A DNA stretch of 62,779 nucleotides from JAQVEM01 sp034660395 (GCA_034660395.1 JAYEJA010000054.1:1-62779); one strand, 5' to 3'; shown: positions 9,467-17,507, counted from the stretch's first letter. The notes: generated by a model from the sequence alone, not told the origin. A program made the numbers and translations.

Positions 9467-10297
9467 TTAGATTTTCGTTGCAATATTATACAATCTTTGT
9501 TTATCTATGTCATACTTGGAACGTATAATCTTAAGGGCACCCTTTTTGGAAATACCCTGCTTCATTAACTTCATTATCTCATTTTTTATATCTTCGCCTG
9601 AGAAGTTTTTTATAAGTTCATTTTTATGCCCGGAGACAACAAGCACTATTTCTCCCTTTATTTTTTTTGCTTTTATCTTCTTAAGGATGCTTTCTAAATT
9701 ACCCCTTATGGCTTCCTCATATATTTTAGAAATTTCCCTCACGAGCGCTGCATCCCTGTTCCCGAACCTTTCAATAATTTCCCCTAAAAGCTTTTCTATC
9801 CTCTTTGGTGATTCGTAAAATATAATGGTATATGGCAGTGGCGCCAGCTCCATTATTTTACTCTTTCTTTTTGCCTTAGATTTCGGCAAAAACCCTTCAA
9901 AAAGGAAACTGTCGGTAGCAAGCCCCGAAAGGACCAGGGCGCTTAATGCGGCATTGGGGCCGGGTATTACGGTTACGGTAATATCCTTTTTTATACATTC
10001 ATTTATTATCCTGTATCCCGGGTCCTGAATTGCAGGAAGGCCCGATTCCGAAACCAGGGAAACATCCTTCCCTGCTTCAAGCTTATCTACTATTCGGGGG
10101 ATTCTCTCTTTATAGTTATAGTCGTTATAGCTTATGATATCCTTTTTGGAAATATCGTATCTTCCAAGCAGCTTTTTTATGGTTCTTGTATCCTCGGCTA
10201 CAATTAAGTCTGCCTCCCTTAGCGTTCTTAGGAGCCTTAAACTTACGTCTTCAAGGTTTCCTATGGGTGTGGCACATATATATAATTTACCGCTAAT
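9467..10297 (-). CDS. rsmI: 16S rRNA 2'-O-ribose C1402 methyltransferase
   Basis: RsmI methylates the 2'-OH of C1402 in 16S rRNA. The frame gives 276 residues, full family length: KLYICATPIGNLEDVSLRLL at the N-terminus, VAEDTR, SESGLPAIQDPG, VIPGPNAALSAL and FEGFLPKSKAKR are all family motifs. The frame closes upstream at a TAA with no ATG, GTG or TTG before the first conserved block. The only plausible initiator is ATT at 10297-10295, 7 bases after a perfect GGAGG. An ATG-only caller would start at 9889 and lose half the protein. Either a rare AUU start, as in infC, or a sequence error is present. Confidence 0.88.
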   Translation of the reverse strand: MSGKLYICATPIGNLEDVSLRLLRTLREADLIVAEDTRTIKKLLGRYDISKKDIISYNDYNYKERIPRIVDKLEAGKDVSLVSESGLPAIQDPGYRIINECIKKDITVTVIPGPNAALSALVLSGLATDSFLFEGFLPKSKAKRKSKIMELAPLPYTIIFYESPKRIEKLLGEIIERFGNRDAALVREISKIYEEAIRGNLESILKKIKAKKIKGEIVLVVSGHKNELIKNFSGEDIKNEIMKLMKQGISKKGALKIIRSKYDIDKQRLYNIATKI

Positions 10298-10343
10298 TTT
10301 TTTCCTCCGGTATGTAAAATTTTAAAATAAACCTTAAATTAAC

Positions 10344-10604
10344 CTAAGGATTTTTAATGGTTTTATCATGCTCGCCTATTGTCCTGAGTAATACATTACC
10401 TTCATAATAATTCCACGTCATTCTGATACTCATGTTAATACTTGTTTCAAAAATATCTTCTTTGCCTTTTATTTTTTTAGTTCTTAGTGATGGATGGTAA
10501 GGATTTTCAGAAAATATTTTCAATTTAGAAATTACTTTCTTTTTTATGTCCCTGGAAAATGATTTATAATCTTTTTTAAATCTTTCCGAAAAAAATACTT
10601 CCAT
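10344..10604 (-). CDS. RelE/ParE-superfamily toxin
   Basis: This 86-residue basic protein has the RelE/YoeB-like fold pattern: MEVFFSERFKKDYKSFS at the N-terminus, a charged helix, LRTKKIKG and a C-terminal strand ending in LLRTIGEHDKTI. Members are usually mRNA interferases acting on the ribosome. It starts 1 bp after the antitoxin stop codon, so the pair is translationally coupled. The exact activity (RelE, ParE or other) cannot be told from sequence alone. Confidence 0.8.
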   Translation of the reverse strand: MEVFFSERFKKDYKSFSRDIKKKVISKLKIFSENPYHPSLRTKKIKGKEDIFETSINMSIRMTWNYYEGNVLLRTIGEHDKTIKNP

Positions 10605-10605
10605 A

Positions 10606-10884
10606 TTATTTGTCTAATTTCTCTTTTAAATCTTTAAGTCCCCTTGCTTTATGGACCCTGCCGGACCTAATATCCTCTTCAACTTCCTTTTCCTTTGCCT
10701 GCCAGTCTTTCGACCAGAACCATAACTGTGACCTGTCTATAACCAGAACAGGTTTTATTACTATTCTGCCTTCCTCCAGACTTATTTCAAGATTATCCCC
10801 GGTTTTGAGGTTAAGTTCTTTAACGATTTCTGCCGGCAGGGTTATCTGTGATCTTTCTCTTAATTTTGTAACCATTTCACTCAC
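10606..10884 (-). CDS. AbrB/MazE-type antitoxin
   Basis: This 92-residue protein has an N-terminal SpoVT-AbrB DNA-binding domain (MVTKLRERSQITLPAEIVKE, then LNLKTGDNLEISLEEGRIVI) and an acidic/basic C-terminal tail likely to wrap the toxin. It is followed directly by the RelE-like toxin. A good promoter and a palindrome lie just upstream, suggesting autoregulation by the complex. Pairing an AbrB-type antitoxin with a RelE-type toxin is less common than AbrB with PIN or MazF toxins. Confidence 0.82.
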   Translation of the reverse strand: MSEMVTKLRERSQITLPAEIVKELNLKTGDNLEISLEEGRIVIKPVLVIDRSQLWFWSKDWQAKEKEVEEDIRSGRVHKARGLKDLKEKLDK

Positions 10885-10894
10885 CCTTACTTAA

Positions 10895-10943
10895 ATAAGA
10901 ATTTCTTATATTCGTATTATAACAAATTCGAAGAAATAAGCAA
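10895..10943 (-). promoter_or_regulatory. Promoter and operator of the AbrB/RelE-type pair
   Basis: On the minus strand: -35 TTGCTT at 10943-10938, 16-bp spacer, -10 TATAAT at 10921-10916. Just downstream at 10909-10895 is the palindrome ATAAGAA-A-TTCTTAT (7-1-7), a likely operator for the AbrB-type antitoxin. Confidence 0.6.
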
Positions 10944-11067
10944 ATACTATATATACTATAAAGAAGCCGTATAAACCGGGACCGCTACATAATATAGATA
11001 TGAATATAATTTTTATAAATCTGGCTAAAAACTTGAAAAAAATCAATATTAGGTCAGAATTTTAAAT

Positions 11068-11367
11068 ATGAAAACAGAGAATTTACCAAAATTCCCCAGA
11101 AGGATAATTGTTTCCATTATTATCCTTATTTCAGTTTATTTCCTTGGCTCATTCGGGTATATGATTATCGAGGATATGACATTCCTTGACTCAATTTATA
11201 TGACCACTATAACCATTACCACAGTGGGCTTTGGGCTGGTAAAAGAGCTCTCAAAAGCAGGGACTGTATTCACAATTTTTCTAATTATAATAGGTACCGG
11301 TACAGCTGCATATATTTTAATAAACTTAACTGATTTTATATTAGGCGAGTTTTTTTTGGAAGAATAG
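11068..11367 (+). CDS. K+ channel pore subunit (two TM helices plus filter)
   Basis: This 99-residue protein contains the transmembrane part of a Kch/MthK-like potassium channel: TM1 RIIVSIIILISVYFLGSFGY (about 12-31), pore helix and selectivity filter TITTVGFG (about 47-54), and TM2 FTIFLIIIGTGTAAYILINL (about 67-86). It stops at TAG 11365 directly after a T8 run (11350-11357). In the -1 frame the sequence continues without a stop as FFGRIEKRRKIK into the RCK protein at 11388. This matches the linker of fused pore-RCK channels, so the gene was probably one unit. It may now be split by a lost T or joined by frameshifting. Confidence 0.85.
   Translation: MKTENLPKFPRRIIVSIIILISVYFLGSFGYMIIEDMTFLDSIYMTTITITTVGFGLVKELSKAGTVFTIFLIIIGTGTAAYILINLTDFILGEFFLEE
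11350..11357 (+). promoter_or_regulatory. T8 slippery run joining pore and RCK frames
   Basis: Eight T residues sit at the end of the pore gene, in the frame GAG-TTT-TTT-TTG. Slipping back by one base, or having a ninth T, moves into the RCK frame and removes the TAG stop. It could be a programmed frameshift or transcriptional slippage site, a real frameshift mutation or a sequencing error. Confidence 0.45.
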
Positions 11368-11387
11368 AAAAAAGAAGGAAGATAAAA

Positions 11388-12086
11388 ATGATATCAAAAT
11401 TAAAAAACCATTATATAATCTGCGGACTCGGAAGAGTGGGTACTGAAATTGCCGGCGAACTGTCAAACAACCATATTGATTTTATAGTAATCGACGAAGC
11501 TGACAGTGTCATAGAAATTGCAAAGCAGAATAACTGGCTCTATATACAGGGGGACGCATCAAGTGATGAAACCCTCCTGGAAGCACAGATAAAGGAAGCC
11601 AGGGGCCTTTTTGCCGCTCTTGATACCGATGCGGAAAATGTTTATATCACACTCTCCGCTAAATCCTTAAACCCTTCTATCTTCATTGTAGCAAGGGCTG
11701 TGGTCCATGAAACTATCAGTAAACTTGAAAAGGCAGGCGCAGACAAGGTAGTCTCTCCACAGATTATCGGCGGAAGAAGAATGGCAGACATGGCTCTGCA
11801 GCCAGCAATATGCGACTTCCTGGATACCATAATGAAAACCGAGGAAAATGAGATTAAACTTGCGGAAATCGAAATCAAGGAAAACAGCAGAATAGATGGT
11901 ATAGATATAAGAAAAGCCGGAGAAAAATACGGTATTGAAACCCTTATTATATCGGTAATTGAAAAGGGAGAAAAAATATCCGTCAACAAGGCAAGCGGTA
12001 ATACTGACATGCGTCATGGACAGAAAATAATTGCCGTTGGAACCGGGGACCAGATAGAAGATTTAAAGAAACTGGCAATGGATTAA
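11388..12086 (+). CDS. RCK (TrkA-N/TrkA-C) potassium-channel regulatory subunit
   Basis: This 232-residue protein is an RCK domain: Rossmann motif HYIICGLGRVGTEIAGEL (about 8-25), acidic ligand VIDEAD, GDASSDETLLEA (about 48-59), and a TrkA-C subdomain (about 150-232). RCK rings gate K+ channels in response to Ca2+, nucleotides or other ligands. The ATG follows AAGGAAG at a good distance, so it can be translated on its own. In MthK, too, an internal Met gives free RCK subunits that co-assemble with the full-length channel. Here free RCK and a possible frameshift fusion could do the same. Confidence 0.88.
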   Translation: MISKLKNHYIICGLGRVGTEIAGELSNNHIDFIVIDEADSVIEIAKQNNWLYIQGDASSDETLLEAQIKEARGLFAALDTDAENVYITLSAKSLNPSIFIVARAVVHETISKLEKAGADKVVSPQIIGGRRMADMALQPAICDFLDTIMKTEENEIKLAEIEIKENSRIDGIDIRKAGEKYGIETLIISVIEKGEKISVNKASGNTDMRHGQKIIAVGTGDQIEDLKKLAMD

Positions 12087-12120
12087 TCAATATCCACAGC
12101 TGCCATTTTTATACCCTGAC

Positions 12121-12789
12121 CTATTCGCTATCATGGACAACTCCGTAACTTCCGCTTAAAAAATACCGTACCCTTTCCCCTATATTTACGGACTGGTCAC
12201 CTATTCTCTCCAGATATCTGCTTGCCATTACGATATTGGTTATAATATCTATATCCTTCTTGCTTTTATAGGAAGAATATAACTTCTTTAATATCATCTT
12301 CTGGATTTCATCAACTTTATCATCCGATTTTTCCAGTTTCAAAGCTATTTTTACATCGTTATTTTTAAATGACTCAATAGCTCCATTAAGCTCCGACTTA
12401 ACCAGGTTGCCCATTTCCACGACCAGGTTTATAATCTCCCTGTCGGAACATTTCATTCCGTCTTTCTCCAGTTTTTTAACAATCTTTGAAATATTGACAG
12501 CAAGATCGCCGATTCTCTCCAGGGACTTTATAATCACGCAGATTGAATGGAGATACCTTAAATCCCTGGCCACCGGCTGGTGCTCCGCCTGGATAATAAT
12601 ACACCTCTCCTCAATTGATATATCAATTTCATCTATCTTTATATCACTGTCTATAACCTTCTGTGCCAGTTCTACATTGATTTCCATAAAAGCTTTTACT
12701 GCATTATCAACTGCTTCCTGGACAAGGCCTCCCATCAATATGACGCTGTTATTTATCTCTTCTACTTTATTATGAAATGTTTCCCTCAT
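12121..12789 (-). CDS. phoU: Phosphate signalling complex protein PhoU
   Basis: PhoU is a peripheral all-helical protein that links the Pst transporter to the PhoR/PhoB-type system and restrains phosphate uptake. The 222-residue protein has two three-helix PhoU repeats, each with an acidic metal-binding signature: LKSLERIGDLAVNISKI (about 88-104) and SRYLERIGDQSVNIGERV (about 190-207). It starts 1 bp after pstA. The usual pstB ATPase gene between pstA and phoU is missing. Confidence 0.93.
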   Translation of the reverse strand: MRETFHNKVEEINNSVILMGGLVQEAVDNAVKAFMEINVELAQKVIDSDIKIDEIDISIEERCIIIQAEHQPVARDLRYLHSICVIIKSLERIGDLAVNISKIVKKLEKDGMKCSDREIINLVVEMGNLVKSELNGAIESFKNNDVKIALKLEKSDDKVDEIQKMILKKLYSSYKSKKDIDIITNIVMASRYLERIGDQSVNIGERVRYFLSGSYGVVHDSE

Positions 12790-12790
12790 T

Positions 12791-13582
12791 TTAATCCTTT
12801 CTCATTAATCGGAATTTTGTCCTTATGGCAGTCCCGGAAATGGCAAAAATAAGAACCAGTGCCGTGCCCCACTGCATGTCCTCGGGCGTGTCCGTAAGCT
12901 GTGTCGCCAGAACATACAAATGATAGGGCAGTGCCATTACCTGGCTAAAAACCGAATCCGGCAGATTCGGCTGTGAAAATGCGGCGACTGTAAACATAAT
13001 GGGAGCAGTTTCCCCTGCTGCCCTCCCAATTCCTATAACGGAACCGGTTATTATTCCCGGTAATGCCGGGGGCAATACCACTTTTACTATAGTCTGCCAT
13101 CTCGTTGCGCCAAGCGCAAGCGAAGCATGCCGGTATGAATCGGGAACTGTCTTTAAGGCCTCTTCGGTAGCCGTTATTATTACTGGAAGTATAAGCAGTG
13201 CAAGGGTTAAAGAACCGGCCAGAATTGACCTGCCGAAATTAAGCATTATAACGAAAAACCCCATCCCGAATAAACCATACACCACAGAGGGGACACCCGA
13301 CATATTCACAATGGACAGTCTTATTATTCTGGTAAACCTGTTCTTTGACGCATATTCGTTAAGATAAATCGCAGCCAGTACCCCTATTGGAAGCGAAAAT
13401 AAGAAAGTCCCTATTATCAAACAAAGAGTGCCGAGTATTGCAGGGAAGATTCCTCCTTCTCTCATGCCTGCACTCGGCTTGCTTGTCAGGAATTCCCAGT
13501 TTATCGCACCGCTTCCCTTAATTATGAGATACACAACTATCCCCACTACGAAAGCTACCACTATAAGAGTCAGAATAAGCAA
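12791..13582 (-). CDS. pstA: Phosphate ABC transporter permease PstA (5' end probably frameshifted)
   Basis: PstA is one of two membrane subunits of the high-affinity phosphate importer. The open frame gives 263 residues with six hydrophobic segments and the ABC permease loop YRHASLALGATRWQTIVKVV. It begins at a TTG without a ribosome-binding site, inside TM1. The same frame extends upstream through codons for KRRRRFIEKASYIF but finds no start. A GTG at 13646, 8 bases after AGGA, reads MRSTRK in another frame. Removing one A from the A4 run at 13632-13629 joins the two as MRSTRKSKRRRRFIEKAS, a normal PstA N-terminus. The gene probably spans 12791-13646 with a one-base error or mutation. Confidence 0.85.
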   Translation of the reverse strand: MLILTLIVVAFVVGIVVYLIIKGSGAINWEFLTSKPSAGMREGGIFPAILGTLCLIIGTFLFSLPIGVLAAIYLNEYASKNRFTRIIRLSIVNMSGVPSVVYGLFGMGFFVIMLNFGRSILAGSLTLALLILPVIITATEEALKTVPDSYRHASLALGATRWQTIVKVVLPPALPGIITGSVIGIGRAAGETAPIMFTVAAFSQPNLPDSVFSQVMALPYHLYVLATQLTDTPEDMQWGTALVLIFAISGTAIRTKFRLMRKD

Positions 13583-13669
13583 GAATATATATGATGCTTT
13601 TTCTATAAATCTTCTTCTTCTTTTACTCTTTTCTGGTGCTTCTCACATAATAAGTCCTGTATTTCCTCT

Positions 13670-14557
13670 CTAACTTTCCCTTATCCTATTTATGAACCTG
13701 TCGGATATGAAATTTATGATAAATGTAATTATAAAAAGAATAAGGCCTATAGCAAAAAGCACGGAATAATGAATCCCTCCCTGGACGGTTTCGCCCATTT
13801 CAGCAGCAATAGTTGCGGTAATTGTCCTTACCGGCTGCAGCCAGGAAAAAACCATCCTGGGCGAGTTACCGGTTATCATAAGTACCGTCATGGTTTCACC
13901 TACAATTCTTCCGAGTCCAAGCATTACGGCAGCCATCATACCGGATGATGCCGAAGGCACCACAACTCCCAGTGTCGTTTCCCACTTTGTAGCCCCCATG
14001 GCTATTGAAGCGTACCTGTACCTGTTTGGGACTGCATTAACTGCATCTTCTGAAATTGAAATAATTGTAGGCAAACTCATAAAAGCAAGCATTACCGAGC
14101 CGGTAAGGGCGGTAAGCCCTATGCTTAAACCAAAAAGCTCCTTTATTACAGGAGCGAGGATTTTTATACCTATAAATCCTATAACTACTGAAGGTATGGT
14201 TGCAAGTACTTCAATTATCGGTTTTAATATCTCCCTTACCGCTCTGGGAGCAAGCTCACCTATATAAATGGCGCTTCCCACGCCAAGAGGCACGGCGATT
14301 ACTATAGCTCCCAGCGTAACCAGCAGTGAGCCGGTAAGAAGCGGTAAAAACCCAAACTCTTCCAGTACAGTAGGCGACCATTTCTGGCCGGTCAGAAAAT
14401 CTAAAATTGGATAGGCAGTAAAAAACCTAAAAGAGTTTGCAATAAGAAAAGCAAGGATTAATGCCAGAACTATAATTGAAATTATTCCATTAAAAAAAAC
14501 GAATCTATATATAAGAAAGCTCTTTATTTTTTTCAGTCTAATCTTAAGCCGTGACAT
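13670..14557 (-). CDS. pstC: Phosphate ABC transporter permease PstC
   Basis: PstC is the partner permease of PstA. The 295-residue protein has a basic cytoplasmic N-terminus, six hydrophobic segments and the conserved loop YRYASIAMGATKWETTLGVV (about 180-199) that contacts the ATPase. PLGVGSAIYIGELAP (about 90-104) is a family block. It lies between pstS and pstA. Confidence 0.93.
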   Translation of the reverse strand: MSRLKIRLKKIKSFLIYRFVFFNGIISIIVLALILAFLIANSFRFFTAYPILDFLTGQKWSPTVLEEFGFLPLLTGSLLVTLGAIVIAVPLGVGSAIYIGELAPRAVREILKPIIEVLATIPSVVIGFIGIKILAPVIKELFGLSIGLTALTGSVMLAFMSLPTIISISEDAVNAVPNRYRYASIAMGATKWETTLGVVVPSASSGMMAAVMLGLGRIVGETMTVLMITGNSPRMVFSWLQPVRTITATIAAEMGETVQGGIHYSVLFAIGLILFIITFIINFISDRFINRIRES

Positions 14558-14627
14558 GCTTTTATTTTAAAAGAATCGGTATTATTTTACCATTCATTTT
14601 CATTATTAAACTTAAAAAAATGGGATT

Positions 14628-15541
14628 TTAATTAACAGGTACAAATCCCTGCTGCAGTCCTATTCCCTGCCCTTCTTCACCCATTACAAAATCTAAATAT
14701 TCCTGTGCTATCGGTTCTAATTCTTTGGATGGCGAGTAAATATACAATCCCCTGGAAATAGGGTAGGAACTGTCCTTTACTGTTTCTACCGAAGGTTCTA
14801 CCCCTTCGATTTTCAAGGTTTTAAGAGACTGGTCAAGATATCCAAGGCTTATATAACCTACGACATCATCATTATCCTTAATCTGGTTCGCAACATCGGC
14901 ATTTGATTGAAGACGCAGGGCATTCTCCGTATAGTCATTTTCCTCAAGGGTTTTCCCATTTGGACTATTTCTTCCAGGAAATATTCGCCGGTACCGGAGC
15001 TTGAATCTCTTGCAACAACTACTATCCCAACGTCATCTCCTCCGACATCTTTCCAGTTTGTAACTTCTCCCGTATATATTTTTGAGAGCTGCCCCATGGT
15101 AAGATTATCAACAGAAACATTGCCGCTCACAATAACTGCAATTCCATCATAAAGGACAGTATATTCCTGGACATCATAACCTGCATTTGCTGCTGCATCC
15201 ATCTCTTCATCTTTTATCTGCCTTGAAGCATTTGCAAGATTGTTTATTCCATTTATCAGGTCGGCAATACCTCCTCCGGAACCGCCGGCATTTACAATTA
15301 CTGTTCCGCCATATTCTTCCATAAATGCTTCTGCCCATGCTGCTGAAACCTGCAGAAATGTAGTGGAACCTGACAGGACGAGTTCCTCTCCTTCATACGG
15401 CAGCCCTGAATTCTGACTCTCCGAATCACCGGCCGAACCCGTACTTTCTGCACCTGCACCGCATCCGGCAAATGTGAAGCTTGCTGCGATTAAAAACGCT
15501 ATAGTAGCGCCAATTAGTGACAAGGCTCTGTTTTTTCTCAT
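14628..15541 (-). pseudogene. pstS: Phosphate-binding lipoprotein PstS with one frameshift
   Basis: PstS binds phosphate outside the membrane and delivers it to PstCA. The N-terminal frame (from ATG 15541) has a lipoprotein signal with lipobox FAGC (about 24-27), the phosphate-binding loop LSGSTTF (about 56-62), NAGGSGGGI and RDSSSGTGEYFLEEI. Near 14960-14950 it leaves the frame in an A4 run (GGAAAACCC); with a fifth A it reads MGKTLEENDYTENALRLQS and continues to VGYISLGYLDQ and the natural end GFVPVN at 14628. The rest is intact, so this is a very recent mutation or a sequencing error, and the gene is likely functional in the cell. Confidence 0.88.
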
Positions 15542-15643
15542 TGATTTTCTCCCTTTTTTAAGAAAGTTTCAAAAGTATAATGCTGCAACACAACAATCGG
15601 CAAATGATTTATTTTATATGACTTTATCCTTTTTTATAAAAAC

Positions 15644-15719
15644 TGGTGGCGAGACGCAGAATTGAACTGCGGACACATGGATTTTCAGTCCACTGCTCTA
15701 CCAACTGAGCTATCTCGCC
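15644..15719 (-). tRNA. tRNA-Phe (GAA)
   Basis: Complete minus-strand cloverleaf with acceptor GGCGAGA/TCTCGCC, discriminator A, encoded CCA and anticodon loop CTGAAAA. It is the last gene of a five-tRNA operon and lies about 100 bp upstream of pstS. Confidence 0.95.
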
Positions 15720-15735
15720 AACCATTTCTTAAAAC

Positions 15736-15812
15736 TGGCGGAGCTGGCGGGATTTGAACCCGCGATCTCATGCGTGACAGGCATGTGTCCTAAACCACTA
15801 GACGACAGCTCC
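15736..15812 (-). tRNA. tRNA-Asp (GTC)
   Basis: Complete minus-strand cloverleaf with acceptor GGAGCTG, anticodon loop CTGTCAC, T arm CGGGTTCAAATCCCG, discriminator G and encoded CCA. Fourth gene of the tRNA operon. Confidence 0.95.
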
Positions 15813-15829
15813 ACTTACTCTATAAAACA

Positions 15830-15905
15830 TGGTGGGCGTTGCAGGGCTTGAACCTGCGACCCCCTGCTTGTAAGGCAGGTGCTCTCCCAGCTGAGCTAAA
15901 CGCCC
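15830..15905 (-). tRNA. tRNA-Val (TAC)
   Basis: Complete minus-strand cloverleaf with acceptor GGGCGTT, anticodon loop CTTACAA, discriminator A and encoded CCA. Third gene of the tRNA operon. Confidence 0.95.
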
Positions 15906-15913
15906 GTACTTAC

Positions 15914-15988
15914 TGGTAGCCTGTAGGAGAATTGAACTCCTGTTTGTAGGTTGAAAACCTACTGTCCTAACCACTAGACGAACAGGCC
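15914..15988 (-). tRNA. tRNA-Glu (TTC)
   Basis: Complete minus-strand cloverleaf with acceptor GGCCTGT/ACAGGCT (G1-U72 wobble), anticodon loop TTTTCAA and encoded CCA. Second gene of the tRNA operon. Confidence 0.94.
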
Positions 15989-15994
15989 ATATAA

Positions 15995-16070
15995 TGGTGA
16001 GCCGTGAAGGATTCGAACCTTCGACACCCGGATTAAAAGTCCGGTGCTCTACCAACTGAGCTAACGGCCC
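15995..16070 (-). tRNA. tRNA-Lys (TTT)
   Basis: Complete minus-strand cloverleaf with acceptor GGGCCGT, anticodon loop CTTTTAA, T arm AAGGTTCGAATCCTT and encoded CCA. First gene of the tRNA operon, about 75 bp after its promoter. Confidence 0.95.
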
Positions 16071-16143
16071 CTGCTGCCAATTCAACAATTAAACAACTAA
16101 TATGCCGAAGCCGCTAGCTGTCCAATTGAATTAGCAAACGTAA

Positions 16144-16172
16144 AGTCTACTATAGTAAAAAACCATTGTCAA
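16144..16172 (-). promoter_or_regulatory. Promoter of the five-tRNA operon
   Basis: On the minus strand: -35 TTGACA at 16172-16167, 17-bp spacer, -10 TAGACT at 16149-16144. The -35 is perfect and the -10 matches 4 of 6. It faces tRNA-Lys and no gene intervenes. Confidence 0.55.
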
Positions 16173-16204
16173 TAAATAGGGACAGGGATATTGCCGATTA
16201 GCTT

Positions 16205-16519
16205 CTAGCCATTATCACCCTGGTCGCCGCCCTTAACTTTAGAGGATACCTCACTGACTTTCTTTATGCTCTTATCTAAAAAGTCCTCACCCATTACTCT
16301 TGCCTCAGCCATTGTGAACTTCAATCTACCCGCTGCATCCCTGACTTTTTCTGCAACTTTTGACCTCGTTTTTAATCCGGACTGCGGCGCAAATAATAAT
16401 CCCAGTATAAATCCGGAAAAAACTGAAATTAGAATAGCTATTGATATCTCAAAAAAATCTACTATGCCGGACTTATGATATTGCCCATTACCGTTATCCC
16501 TGTTAACATCATTGCTCAT
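16205..16519 (-). CDS. YtxH-domain membrane protein
   Basis: This small protein (about 104 residues) has one transmembrane helix (SIAILISVFSGFILGLLFAP) running into the YtxH signature GLLFAPQSGLKTR, then a charged amphipathic tail (KVAEKVRDAAGRL and on). YtxH proteins are small general-stress-related membrane proteins of unclear function. The start chosen is ATG 16519, which lies 8 bases after AAAGGGAG; the frame also opens at a GTG three codons earlier. Confidence 0.75.
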   Translation of the reverse strand: MSNDVNRDNGNGQYHKSGIVDFFEISIAILISVFSGFILGLLFAPQSGLKTRSKVAEKVRDAAGRLKFTMAEARVMGEDFLDKSIKKVSEVSSKVKGGDQGDNG

Positions 16520-16625
16520 CGCCAACACTCCCTTTGCAATTTATTTTCTTATTTATTATAAACTATCTGAAATTTATATTTAATATAAATACCGCTGCAA
16601 TGAATTCTTCCCGGCTTATTTTGGA

Positions 16626-17507
16626 CTAATCTAAAAGGTAGCCCATTACCTCTGCCCAGCCCCTGTTCATTTCGCCTTCAGTGATATATACATTTTTATA
16701 TTTTTTAAGCTCATCTGCAATAGTTTCCTTATGTTCCAGCGCATTTTTCATAAGGAAAAAATATTTAACCTCATCAGCCATTTTTAAATCTTCCAGGGAA
16801 TCTCCAATCGCTATGCAGTCCCCGGCTGCAAAATTTCTTTTCTTCTTATCAAGAATTATTCCATTTGACTTGTTAACACCCGCAGGCATCAGGTTGTAAA
16901 TGTGTAACCTTTTTACATCAATGTCAAGTGTAACAAGCGATGAGAACCCATTATCAACCAGTGCCAGCCCTTTATATCCTTCGCTCTCAATCAGCCTGTT
17001 TGCCCTATCAAGGTCTATTTCCCCAAAAAATAAAGCATTATATGCCCTGTATTTACTCCACTCTATCTTACTTTCAATTCTGCCCGGAAAACTTTTTTTC
17101 AGAAGCTCCGTGATTTTTATAAGGTCCTTTCCGCCGCCGGTTAATTCATACCCTGTCCTGTTATCATCAAAAGTGGGATAAACTTTTTCCCCGAGATTAT
17201 AAACCAGTTCCGCCCCGAGCTCTGAAACATAATTTTTAAGCCCTATCATCTGCGCAATATATCTTAACTGATACCTGTTCCTTCCCGATATCATGACAAT
17301 ATCTATTTCCCTGTCCCTTATTTTCCGGAACAGTCTTACTGCATCTAAATAATAATTATTCTCGTGGTCCTTTATAAGGCATCCCCTTTCATTAAATAAT
17401 GTGCCGTCAAGGTCAGTGTATATAACTTTAAGCTCCTTTAGACTTTCTTTTATCTCTTCTTTATAATCTTTAAAAAATTTATAGTCCGCCATTTTCACGC
17501 TTTCCAT
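16626..17507 (-). CDS. HAD-superfamily (Cof/MPGP-type) phosphatase
   Basis: This 293-residue hydrolase belongs to the HAD superfamily, subclass with a C2 cap. Motif I is YTDLDGTLF (about 30-38) with the two catalytic Asp residues, motif II is MISGRN (about 72-77), motif III a Lys in the cap-to-core segment, and motif IV AIGDSLEDLKMAD (about 236-248). The layout resembles Cof-like and mannosyl-3-phosphoglycerate phosphatases. Substrate is unknown. The start may be the internal Met at residue 6. Confidence 0.78.
   Translation of the reverse strand: MESVKMADYKFFKDYKEEIKESLKELKVIYTDLDGTLFNERGCLIKDHENNYYLDAVRLFRKIRDREIDIVMISGRNRYQLRYIAQMIGLKNYVSELGAELVYNLGEKVYPTFDDNRTGYELTGGGKDLIKITELLKKSFPGRIESKIEWSKYRAYNALFFGEIDLDRANRLIESEGYKGLALVDNGFSSLVTLDIDVKRLHIYNLMPAGVNKSNGIILDKKKRNFAAGDCIAIGDSLEDLKMADEVKYFFLMKNALEHKETIADELKKYKNVYITEGEMNRGWAEVMGYLLD

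Noticed and set aside
15798..16088. A 96-residue minus-strand frame (contains LAQLVEHRTFNPGVEGSNPS)
   Set aside because: It lies entirely across the tRNA-Val, tRNA-Glu and tRNA-Lys genes and is the well-known spurious translation of tRNA sequence.
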